54,823 bases of DNA from Zygnema cylindricum (Eukaryota > Streptophyta > Zygnematophyceae > Zygnematales > Zygnemataceae), in contig JBBHKE010001837.1 in the NCBI GenBank assembly GCA_037447655.1, positions 24,384 through 79,206 of the forward strand. The letters run 5' to 3'. Shown here piece by piece: positions 1 through 9,350 of the stretch (position 1 is its first letter; the number at the start of each line of letters is the position of its first letter). Position numbers and translations under genes: made by a program. Below the pieces are notes generated by a model. That model had not been told where the DNA came from and made no database searches. It saw nothing but the letters and a program-made list of their open reading frames with translations.

Positions 1-456
1 GTCATACTACAATCAAAAGGTCCTTCTATAATACACAAAATGGAAACAAAGTTCTGACTCGACGTGAAACCGCCTAACTTTGTCCCTACGTCATAAATGC
101 TTTGCCCGGTGGTTGGGCCTGAACTAACATCATACTGACAGCTCACAGTAAGATCTACGGGATAATCCCAAATGTGACGTGTCGTTCTCTAAGGTATCCC
201 TTTGCTAGAGCTACATAGAACACACACTATAATGGATCAGACACTTTGCACCGGACCAACTCCTCGGGTCGACCTCCGTTTAAGGTGAACTAAAATGCAT
301 AGTGTTCCAGGATGAAAATAGAAAGATCTGATCCGGCTGAATGTCCTCTTCCTTCTCAGTACGCTAGAGTCCGTCCCAAGTGGAATGAAGCCCCGGAACT
401 CCTGGGAGTGCAAATGTGCCGAAGATGCACACGCGCTTGACAATTCGGACCTTAGA
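1..456. other. Unassigned left edge
   Basis: No convincing protein, LTR terminus or repeat partner was recognised. The open frames are short and lack known motifs. Sequence homologous to a Copia polyprotein begins near base 457, so this stretch is probably either the flank into which that fragment was joined or part of another unrecognised repeat. Confidence 0.4.
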
Positions 457-686
457 TAGTGCCGTGTGACAACCAACGAACTATTGTGATTGCATCCAAC
501 CCGAGTCATCACTTAAAAAACAAGCACATTGACATCAAGTTGCATTTTGTAAGAGAGAAGGTGATGAACAAAATTTCGAAACCCATTTATCTTCCGGATG
601 ACAAAATGGTAGCAGATATGATGACTAAGCCTTTACCTGCACCTAAGTGGAACTTTTGTAGGGAGGAATGTGGAATCAGTGGCTGA
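457..686 (+). pseudogene. Copia RNase H C-terminal fragment (family B)
   Basis: The frame reads as the last 75 or so residues of a Ty1/Copia polyprotein: a CDNQ-like motif, then NPSHHLKNKHIDIKLHFVRE, then MVADMMTKPLPAPKWNFCRE, ending at a natural TGA. It is closely related to the end of the family B polyprotein at 38.5-38.7 kb. Everything upstream (gag, protease, integrase, reverse transcriptase, most of RNase H) is missing, so this is the 3' tail of a truncated element. A purine-rich tract (695-709) follows and leads directly into an LTR beginning TGTTGTTTTGG, the normal order at the 3' end of a Copia element. Confidence 0.85.
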
Positions 687-709
687 GAGAGTCTAAAGGT
701 TTAGGGGAG

Positions 710-1218
710 TGTTGTTTTGGAAGCCTTAAGTCCTCTCTATATCTTGTTTCAATACTGCCATGCTGCGCTAAGACTGACATCGCAACTGGAAACCTTGAGC
801 ACTCTACACTTGTTGTTGTGCTGCTATGCTGCGCTGATCCAACATCGCACCTTTGCTGCTCTAATATCCGTGCTGCGCTTTGCGTTGACATATCATAGCA
901 GTCATAGCACTCATAGTAGTCATAGCAAAGTCATAGCAGCTATAGCAGTCTGCGCAAGAAAGGTGTTACGAACATTAGTCAGTTTGTATGAACATATACT
1001 AACGGGGACACGATTTAGTGGTATGCAACTCCAAAGGGAGTACACAGATTTGGTACACTTTAGGTACACGTGTCGGTCCGTGAGGAACTCAAAATTGGTT
1101 ATTCAAGAAGAAAAAGTACAGTTTCAATTGAGGACCGAAGTTACACGTGGAGGTTCATCTTCAGTGATGAAAGAAAACGCGGACGGCGAATGTAGTCCGC
1201 CGTCATTTTTGGAAGAGA
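710..1218 (+). repeat. Partial 3' LTR, Copia family B
   Basis: Starts TGTTGTTTTGGAAGCC right after the polypurine tract and matches the LTR at 38727-39732, including the 'catagcagt' microrepeats and a 'gcggacggcga' block. Similarity stops near 1218, about halfway through the LTR, where minus-strand gag sequence of another family begins. The LTR is therefore truncated by a rearrangement or a later insertion. Confidence 0.8.
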
Positions 1219-1221
1219 GCT

Positions 1222-1879
1222 GAGATGTTTTGCTACAGTGTTTTTGTATTCCCATATTTTTCTATCATTTTCTTCGGTTTTTGGTTCAGTTATAGTCCGT
1301 ACAAGTGGAACCGTAGCCGAGAGCCTAACTCCTATAACCATCAAAGTTCTTTTTTCCTTCTCCCCATTTCCCCCTTCTATGGCAATGATCTTCCCTTCAC
1401 CTTCCGTTGCATCTGAAATCCGGTTGGTTTTTTGGGAAACCCCAGATGAATCTCCGTAGTGAGTTCCACCAAAGTCGGGTTGTGGACACCTCACTTGTCC
1501 TGAAACAATCCCCCACAAGTGCTTTTCGAAAAGCAATCCGTCCATCGTGAACTCCAAATAATTGGTCTTTTCCATCAAACATAGGCATCCTAGATGGTGG
1601 GCCCATAACCTGAAATTCTATGGGCTCGAATGCCACACAGAATTCACAGATCCAAAGAAGATAATTACGATTGGTTTTTTGGGAAGTCCCATATGAATCT
1701 CCGAAGTGAGTTCCACCAAAGACGGGTGGCGGACATCTCACTTGTCCAGAAACAATCCCCCACAAGTGCTTTTCGAAAAGCAATCCCTCCATCGTGAAAT
1801 CCGAAAAAGTGAAGTCTTTTCCATCAAACATAGGCACCTTAGATGGTGGGCCCATAACCTGAAATTCTATGGGCTCCAT
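1222..1879 (-). pseudogene. Copia family F gag 5' end, duplicated and truncated
   Basis: Read on the minus strand, the frame starts MEPIEFQVMGPPSKVPMFDG, the typical N-terminus of a Copia gag, and continues with FEKHLWGIVSGQVRCPP. The ATG (1877-1879) lies inside the LTR, 20 nt before its end at 1860. The codons for QVMGPP coincide with a primer site (1845-1859) matching the initiator-Met tRNA anticodon arm. About 250 bp further on the same start region appears a second time, with its own short LTR tail but with the ATG lost. The protein is open for only about 160 residues and then meets family B LTR sequence, so the element cannot encode a full gag. Confidence 0.8.
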
Positions 1880-1917
1880 TGCCACAGAGAATTCGCAGAT
1901 CCAAAGAAGTTAATCTA
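1420..1917. repeat. Tandem duplication of LTR tail plus gag start, period about 249 bp
   Basis: Two adjacent units share 'ggttttttgggaa', the 'cacaagtgcttttcgaaaagcaatcc' block, the primer site and the LTR tail with its neighbouring 'cagatccaaagaag'. Corresponding points (1421 and 1670; 1611 and 1860) are 249 bp apart. The copies have drifted: the left unit lost the start codon. Confidence 0.85.
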
Positions 1918-2147
1918 GATAGTGCCGACCCCAAGTTTACACAAACCCAAATGATTGACCCCTTGACAATCAGAAACCCATTACAAATTCACCCTGTGAA
2001 ATAAGACTTTTTGTGTGCTTAGTTCCACCACAGAATGCAAAGTTAGAATATGAGTTTTGGATAACATTCCCCACTTTGACTTTCCCTTAGAAATTCAGCC
2101 ACCCTGGTAGGCAAAAACTTTGACCAACTACACCCCTGTGTAGTATA

Positions 2148-2152
2148 GACTC
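2148..2152. repeat. Left target-site duplication of Copia A (GACTC)
   Basis: GACTC abuts the left LTR and recurs at 8254-8258 right after the other LTR. This is the 5-bp duplication expected of Copia integration. Confidence 0.85.
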
Positions 2153-2798
2153 GGTAGGATCTAAAGCAAAAGAGTTTTACAAAACATAATTCATAAAACA
2201 TAAATCATTACACAGCGGAAGCTCATAAAAGACAAGAGGAATATTCAGCCAAAAAGATTTATAAGTGTTTTTGGCCGAAGCCTCTTTACATCATCTCTCT
2301 TCTCTCTTCTCTCTCTTCTCTAAATAATCTCTTCTCCAAGATTAATCATCTAAGATAGATTGATTAATTAATTCAATCGATACTCTGCACATGTACACTG
2401 CTGTCTATATATACTCGCTACTCTACACTAAGAGACAACAAGATAAGACAAGCAGAACTTAGCGTAGCGACGAAGTCTGTCCCTAGCTGACTGTGCACTC
2501 TTCAATGAAAATTCCACGAAGGAAGGCGCACGCGCTTTCTTCCTTCGAAACAACAAACTCCAAACGTTGACTTAACACGTGTCGCTTCACAAGTACACCT
2601 GCACGCAAAATCAAACATCTGTACATGAAGACAAAAGTCACGCGAAACGAAATAGTATGTTTCGTTCGCGGACGCTTCAAAATTAGTACCACGAAACTTA
2701 CATCGTACGTTTCGTATGATGACGTGGTACTTTACGTCAACAATTAAATGTTGGTATGACGCTTCGCGGAAATACCGCGAAACGAAAATAATCCAACA
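2153..2798 (-). repeat. 3' LTR of Copia A
   Basis: Reads TGTTGGATTATTTTCG on the minus strand at its start. Its far end is GG rather than the TG seen in the other copy, a single change at the terminus. It contains the palindrome-like stretch 'gaaacgaaatagtatgtttcgttcg'-type sequence and a TTGAC box. It is the uninterrupted version of this LTR. Confidence 0.9.
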
Positions 2799-2831
2799 AT
2801 CCCCCTCTTATTGTCGGAATCGCCAAACTCT

Positions 2832-5800
2832 TCAAAATAATCCAAGTTTCGGTCGTCCCCTCTCAAACACATCATGTGTAGCAGCCTTTGTCAACAAATC
2901 AGCTGCCTCCTCTTTAGTTGGTACGTACGAAAATTCAATCTCATTTGCCGTAACCAAATCTCTTACAAAATGCCATTGGATCCTGATGTGTTTCATCCTT
3001 TTCTGAAACACAGGATTTTTCGCCAACGCCATAGAACTCATGCTGTCAGAATGAATCGTCATACAACCAATAGGAATGCTTAACTCACGTAACATCTCCT
3101 TAATCCAAATCGAAGCCTTAGCTGCATGACACGCAGCCATATACTCAGATTCTGTGGAACTCAACGCAACCGTAGGTTGTAGCCTTGAACTCCACGAGAT
3201 CGCAGCTCCCCTAAAAATAAATGCATATCCTGACGTAGACTTACTTGAATCAAAATCGCCGCCCTAATCCGCGTCACAATACCCAACACACTCCAAAGAA
3301 TTTTTGTCAGAAGTAAACAAAAGTCCAAGATCAATCGTACCAACCAAGTATCGAAAGATACGTCGTACGGCCTCCCAATGCGCCTTCTTTGGCTCTTGAC
3401 AATAACGGCTTACGATAGAAACCGCGGCCGAAATATCTGGATGAGTACCAACGCTAAGGTATCTAAGTGAACCAACCGCCTCTCGATAAGGTACGTCGAT
3501 AGAATCCTCCTCTTCAAACTTACGAATGTGTAGGTTCGCATCCAACGGTGTAGAAAGCGGTTTCGCGTCAGTCATACCGAATCTCTCCAAAATCTCCTTA
3601 CAATATTGAGCTTGACTCAATTTAATGTTCCCCTCCTTGTCACGTATCACTTCAATCCCCAAAATATATCGTACCTCTCCAAGATCCGTTACTTTGAAAT
3701 GTAATCCAAGATAACATTTCAACTCATTAATGCGCTCCAACTTGTCGCATGCCATCAAAAAATCATCCACATAAACGGAAAAGATGATTTGATCAACTCC
3801 TTCACCTTTCACGTAAACTCCACAATCGGACGTAGTCCGTACAAATCCAAACTTCAATAGCACTTGATGAAGTCTCAAATACCAAGTGCGTGGTGCTTGT
3901 TTCAAACCATATAATGATTTTCTCAAACGCCATACATTTCCTTCCTTCAAAGGAGAGACACCTTCCGGTACTTTCATATATACCTCTTCCTCCAACTCAC
4001 CATTTAAAAACGCGGTCTCAACGTCCATTTGATGGACGTGCTTCTTCCCCATCGCTGCAATTGCAATAATAATCCGTAGTGAGTCGAACTTAACCACGGG
4101 AGCATAAGTCTCCTTAAAATCGATTCCCTCACGTTGTTGGAACCCCTTACACACAAGCCTCGCCTTGTACTTAATTATTTCACCCGACGCTCCAGTTTTG
4201 GTTTTAAAGACCCACTTTGCATCAATCGCCTTTTTCCCCTCCTGTAATTTCACTTCCTTATAAGTTCGATTATCAACCACCGACTTAAATTCTTTCTCCC
4301 ACGCCGGTTTCCACTTACTCTCCCAATCAACCGACCTTCTAGCCTCGACATAAGATTGAGGGTCGCCGGTCATATTCTCCGTAAGTGATTGCTACAAAAG
4401 AAACTCCGTCTCCTTAGCATCGGAAAGAAAATAATGCGAATTTGATGTATTTTCCCCTTTTCGATCGTAAGTGAGTTTTTCCGGTTTCTTCCCCTTTGTA
4501 ATCCGAGAGCTCCTCCTAATAACTTGCTCCTCCTCTTTTTCTTCTTTCTCTTCCTCGGATTCAATTTCAATATCCTTCTCACTCGATTTAGAACTCAATT
4601 TAGAACTTTGAGATTTCCGAATGTTCGAAGGCACTCGGGAATCCAAAGATCCATCACTCTTACTTCCAAATTCAATTTCAACCGATTTCTTCAAATTCTT
4701 TTTCTTAGTTTCCTCATTCGGTTCCACATCGGATTCCGAATCCCCAATGTGAGGAAAGTTCTCAATTTCACTCTCCTCATAGAAATCCAAATTTTCTTTA
4801 AATTTCCCAACGGAATTCATGGCGGATTTGAGATCCTCATGAAAATTCACATTCCGAGATTCCTCCACGGTGTGACGAGCCGGATCATACACTCGGTACA
4901 AATTCCCCTTCGCACTATAACCAACAAAAATTCCCGGCCAACACCTTGGTGCAAATTTCCCCTTCCTCTTAATTGATTCTACATAAACCGTAGCATGACA
5001 TCCCCAAATTCTCAAATGATGAACTGTGGGCTTTCTACCACTCCATAACTCCTCCGGTGTTTTACTTCCGGAAACCGAAGTGAGTCTTCGGTTACAAATG
5101 TAATTCGCCGTAAGAATCGCATCTCCCCACAAAAACATCTCTCGTCCGGAGCTATGAACCATCGCACGGACCATTTCTTGTAAGGTACGATTCTTTCTCT
5201 CGGCCACTCCATTTGATTCCGGAGAATAAGGCGCCGTGAATTGATGCCTTATCCCCCACTCCTTACAATACCCCTCAAAAACAACAAACTCCCCTCCATT
5301 ATCCGATCGAATAGACTTAAGCTTCTTATCAATTTGCCTTTCGGCCATTACATGCCATTCTTTAAATTTTTCAAATGCATCCGATTTCTTTTTCAATAAG
5401 TACACCCATGACTTCCGAGAGAAGTCATCAACAATCACCAAAGTATACTTGTTACCTCCAATTGTCTCGGGTTTAATATGTCCACAAAGATCGATGTGAA
5501 CAACCTCCAAAGGACTTTGAGCTCGATGCTTGATGTCTTTATTCGGATGGGATTTCCGAATTTGACGTCCTTTGCTACATCCTCCGCATCCGTTCACCTT
5601 CTCACCGGATGCAAGGTCCAAACCCCTCATCGAAGAATGACGAATCATCTTCTTCAAACTTACCTCGGATGTATGACACATTCGATGATGCCATAAGGTA
5701 AGATCACCTTTCAACTCCGAAATTTGATGTGAAATTCCCTCGGTGGGAACTTTAGATTTCGGCCTCCTCCATAAGAGCCGACTATGATTCGCATCCGTTA

Positions 5801-7517
5801 CAACTCCTTCTCCAATTACATTCCCCTTCTCATTCCAAATCTCGATAGATTGATCACCACTCGCAAGTAAACTTCCACCACTCTTTTGGATTTGTGGAAC
5901 GCTTAACAAATTTACCGAACCGTCCGGAATGTAAAGAGTATTTTGAAGACGATACTCCGTCGATCTCTCCTTCCCATCATTATCCCATGAAAGAAGATCA
6001 AGCCGAACCGTGCCAACCGTACCAACCGAAATGACATGGCCGCTTGCTACCGTAATAAACTTTGGAACCGTAAGTTCCCTCATGTCATCAATCAAGGTAG
6101 CATCCGTGCAAACATGGTGAGATGCCCCCGTATCACTGATCCACTCTTTCTCCAAATTTCCTCCACTACTTACCGAATCAAGGGTAAGGTTAAGAACCGG
6201 AAAATCATCACCGGTTTCATTACCATAGTCAAAGTAATTTGCATTACCATAACCACGACCACCACCGCGGCCTCCACCTCGGCCGCCACCTCGGGCACCT
6301 CTATCACCTCCTCTAGCTCCTCTTCCACCTCTGGAATCTCCACTCTTTGCATAACATTGAGGGATCGTATGCCCCCACTTACCGCAAAAATGACATTGCT
6401 TATCCTTGTCCGGACAAGATGAAGACAAATGTCCAAGCCGGTTACACCGGTAGCATGTCACATTGGAAAGATCCGAAGGGACTTTCGGTGGACGACCTTG
6501 CTCCCTCTTGTTGCCTCGGCCGCCACCACCACCTCTCGGGCCACCTCCTCTACCACCTCCTCTACCACCGGCATAGTTGAGATACGGGGTTTCGGGAGTA
6601 GTAGAGTTGAGAACTCCTCCTCCTCCACTTGAAGAAGCCGATGGAGTTCCCTCCGACATTTTGATAAAATTGACGGTGAATCCGAAAGTGTTATCCGCCT
6701 TCGCTCGTAAAATAGCTTTAAGATGCGAAAGCTTCTCCGGCAAAGCGTTAAGAAACACGCTTAATTTATCCGCATCCAAAATAACTCGACCATTGTTGAG
6801 TAATTGCTCGAGTATGATATTGAAGCGCTTCACGGCATCATCCATCAATTCATTTGACTTGATTTTAAAATTCATAAAGTCCGTATAAACATATTGACCT
6901 TTGTTCTCAACACCTTTCTCATATTGCTCTTCAAGTGCTTGCCAACACTCATGGGCCGTTCCGTGAGCGAGGAAATGATCAAGCACGGAAGAAGTGCAAT
7001 TCTTCATCAAACCGGTCGTTGCCGCAATATCTTTCAACCTCCATTGAGCACGTGCCTTGCTCTCCGTTGGCATCTTCTCTTCTCCATTGACAATCCTCCA
7101 AAGCCTCTTGAGAATAAGTTGATTTGAAATAAATTTCTTCCAAACCGCATAATTGGTGCCATTAAAGGCCACGGATTTCCCCGACATATTATAATCATCT
7201 TCATTATCCAACGCTTCTTCAAAATCTGAATCTTCCTCTATCTTTGCTTTACCTTTCCTAATTCTCTCTTTTATCTCACTCTCATTAGCTCCTCCACTGA
7301 ATGGATCGGCAGCCTGAAATGAAGCAAATTCTCTTTTCTCACTAGATTGAGTTTGAAATCGTGAATCTACATATCTCATTGATGTATCAAACATCTCCTC
7401 AAATTTTCTCTCCGTATTCCGAGTCTCCTCAAATTGAGAACCCGAAAAACTGAACTCTCTTGCTCTCTCCGAAGTCGACATGGGGGAAGGAGTATTTCTA
7501 TTCTTCTTCCTCCCCAT
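2832..7517 (-). pseudogene. Copia A gag-pol polyprotein with two in-frame TAG codons
   Basis: The first 1041 codons hold a gag domain (about residues 110-290), two glycine/arginine-rich tracts (317-337, 396-424), two CCHC zinc knuckles (C355-C368 and C375-C388), the protease motif DTGASH at 462, the HHCC integrase finger (about 610-647) and the integrase core with D676, D739 and the E of GVAER near 773. A TAG at 4392-4394 follows. The same frame then gives reverse transcriptase (MDVETAFLNGELEEEVYM, YVDDFL), a second TAG at 3264-3266 exactly where the conserved tryptophan of the DADW motif of RNase H should be, and the RNase H end down to 2832. The second stop is a plain nonsense mutation. The first has a context known from leaky stops (see findings). 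There are no frameshifts. Confidence 0.9.
4392..4394 (-). other. In-frame TAG between integrase and reverse transcriptase
   Basis: Read on the minus strand the context is TTG TAG CAA TCA. The six bases after the stop fit the CAR-YYA consensus of type I readthrough stops, first described for tobamovirus replicase. The frame is open on both sides. Whether this is a used readthrough site or only a nonsense mutation cannot be told from one copy. Confidence 0.5.
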
Positions 7518-7545
7518 GCGCTCTCTCTCTATCTCCGAAGCACTA

Positions 7546-7557
7546 GCTCTGATACCA
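7546..7557 (-). other. Primer-binding site of Copia A
   Basis: Read on the minus strand it is TGGTATCAGAGC, two bases inside the 5' LTR end. It is complementary to the 3' end of plant initiator-Met tRNA, the usual plant Copia primer. Confidence 0.9.
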
Positions 7558-7559
7558 AT

Positions 7560-8253
7560 TGTAGGATCTAAAGCAAAAGAGTTTTACAAAACATAATTCA
7601 TAAAACATAAATCATTACACAGCGGAAGCTCATAAAAGACAAGAGGAATATTCAGCCAAAAAGATTTATAAGTGTTTTTGGCCGAAGCCTCTTTACATCA
7701 TCTCTCTTCTCTCTTCTCTCTCTTCTCTAAATAATCTCTTCTCCAAGATTAATCATCTAAGATAGATTGATTAATTAATTCAATTGATACTCTGCACATG
7801 TACACTGCTGTCTATATATACTCGCTACTCTACACTAAGAGACACCAAGATAAGACAAGCAGAACTTAGCGTAGCGACGAAGTCTGTCCCTAGCTGACTG
7901 TGCACTCTTCAATGAAAATTCCACGAAGGAAGGCGCACGCGCTTTCTTCCTTCGAAACAACAAAGTGGGTGAATGTGTCCAAATCTCATATTCTAACTTT
8001 GCATTCTGTGGTGGAACTGAGCACACAGAAAGTGTTATTTCACAGGGGTGAATCTATATTGGGGTTGTGACTGTCAAGGGGTCAGTCATTTGGGTTTATA
8101 TCAACTTGGAGTCGGCACTATCTAGATTAGCTTCTTTTGGATCTGCATACTCTGAGGGCCAATGGAGGTCTCAGAGTTTCAGTACTTTACGTCAACAATT
8201 AAATGTTGGTATGACGCTTCGCGGAAATACCGCGAAACGACAATAATCCAACA
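7560..8253 (-). repeat. 5' LTR of Copia A with a replaced block
   Basis: Matches 2153-2798 nearly base for base from 7560 to 7964 and again from about 8184 to 8253. The middle portion differs completely: about 170 bp of the normal LTR is absent and about 220 bp of foreign LTR sequence stands in its place. Confidence 0.88.
7965..8183 (+). repeat. Foreign F-type LTR tail inside the 5' LTR of Copia A
   Basis: This block resembles the reverse complement of 1860-2080, including 'ttctaactttgcattctgtggtgga' and 'aaggggtca', and it ends with ATGGAGGTCTCAGAGTTTCA followed by G, that is, exactly at an LTR end carrying the internal gag start codon. Similarity to the adjacent copy is clear but not close to identity, so another family member is the likelier source. 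Confidence 0.8.
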
Positions 8254-8429
8254 GACTCCCTTGAGTCCACAACAAAAAGGATCATTGAAAATGGTCAGGT
8301 AAATTGATAGTTATGGCTGACCAAAATTTGCTTTTTATGCAAGATGCTCTTTGGGAGAGGCGGCTACCTACCAAAAATATTCTAAATCCTAAAACCTACT
8401 CACAACCCCTCTAGACCAATAAAATTGCA

Positions 8430-8690
8430 GCACACTAGATAATGTACTTTTAAAGTACGGTATCCGCTGTACTTTATGTATGGAAATATTCGGCACCACT
8501 CTTGGTCTGCCACGTGGCGAATAACTCGTCGTCGTTTTGTCATTTTTCTTCTCCGGGCATCCTAAAAGGATGATGCCGCGTGTCACTTTGACTCGCCAAA
8601 CTAATTTCTGTTGACTGTTGAATTTCAACGGTTGTCGTTTCGCGTTGACCGTTGAAATCCGCGTCAACATGGAACCAGTTGCAGTACAGA
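8430..8690. repeat. LTR segment rich in TTGAC boxes; inverted relative at 26.6-27.0 kb
   Basis: Homologous in reverse orientation to about 26640-26990: shared landmarks are 'gctgtactttatgta', 'tctgccacgtggc', 'ggatgatgcc' and 'cgtgttgacc'. Three or four TTGAC or GTCAA cores lie within about 70 bp. It belongs to the promoter side of an F/D-type LTR. Confidence 0.6.
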
Positions 8691-9124
8691 CCAATCATGT
8701 CTGTACTGTACAAGAAAGTACAGGTGCCGGAGTACTTTCTGTACGACCAATGTACGACAACGTCATACAGTGACATTTGTCACATCCGGATTTGTCATCT
8801 CGTGTTCTGAAAATCCCGCAATCTTGCAGGAACCTACCACATGTCATCCGAGGTGTCGGTGCCTGAAAACGCCACGTCGCCCACTTCGGAATCTCGGCTC
8901 GCACCACGGCCGTCGATTCAGATCAAATATTCCATCCGGAACGTCGAAATAAAATGCCATTTTGTTAATTCCGTGCGGTCCGAATTACGTGCAGTCTAAT
9001 TATTTTCGATGTATATTCCGTTCCGTATTTTGTTAAATGAAACATACTACTTCGTAATGTTTATATCTTTATCGTACCTTATATAATCTAGGTCTGTCAA
9101 ATCCCATTTTGGTAAATCTACCAA

Positions 9125-9240
9125 TTTCAACTCCTGTTTCTCTAGAAGGCCTAGGCAGCCATAGTTCTAACTCCCTATCTAGTTTCAACTCTTGTTTCTC
9201 TAGAAGGCCTAGGCAGCCATGGTTCTAACTCCCTATCTAG
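9125..9240. repeat. 58-bp tandem duplication in the F LTR
   Basis: Two adjacent 58-bp units, each containing 'ctctagaaggcctaggcagcc' and 'ttctaactccctatctag', differ at two positions. They lie next to the 'acaacaagtgtggggg' block conserved in other LTRs of the window. Confidence 0.9.
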
Positions 9241-9350
9241 CCTTCAGTGACTACAACAAGTGTGGGGGCATAGTGAAGGGAGTTAGAGGCAGACTGCCTC
9301 TGCCTTTTGATATCCTTTATAAAGATCTAGAAAATACACAAATATCAACA

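Larger units (their letters stand above)
2153..8253 (-). mobile_element. Full-length Ty1/Copia retrotransposon A
   Basis: A complete element of about 6.1 kb on the minus strand: 5' LTR (7560-8253), primer site, gag-protease-integrase-RT-RNase H, polypurine tract (2799-2810) and 3' LTR (2153-2798), flanked by GACTC duplications. Outside one replaced block the LTRs differ at only a few positions, so insertion was recent. The domain order, integrase before reverse transcriptase, is diagnostic of Copia. The coding region stays in one frame for about 1560 codons with only two internal stops, both TAG. It is the youngest-looking element in the window and sits inside an older F-type LTR. Confidence 0.93.
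1860..9350 (-). mobile_element. Family F LTR, split by the Copia A insertion
   Basis: The LTR occupies 1860-2152 plus 8259-9350, with element A and its second target duplication between. It begins on the plus strand with TGAAATTCTATGG and ends with AATATCAACA. Removing A restores the order seen in the related LTR at 30977-32287 across the 'gactcc..ttgagtcc' point. On its left lie a primer site and gag start; on its right (9351 on) is a short purine-rich stretch read on the minus strand (AGAGATATAGGGGGTC) resembling a polypurine tract. An LTR with a primer site on one side and a polypurine tract on the other suggests a former tandem internal-LTR-internal arrangement; that is inference. Confidence 0.7.

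Noticed and set aside
3161-3343. Separate small protein over the RNase H of Copia A
   Set aside because: Shadow frame of the polyprotein; the true frame continues across the TAG at 3264.
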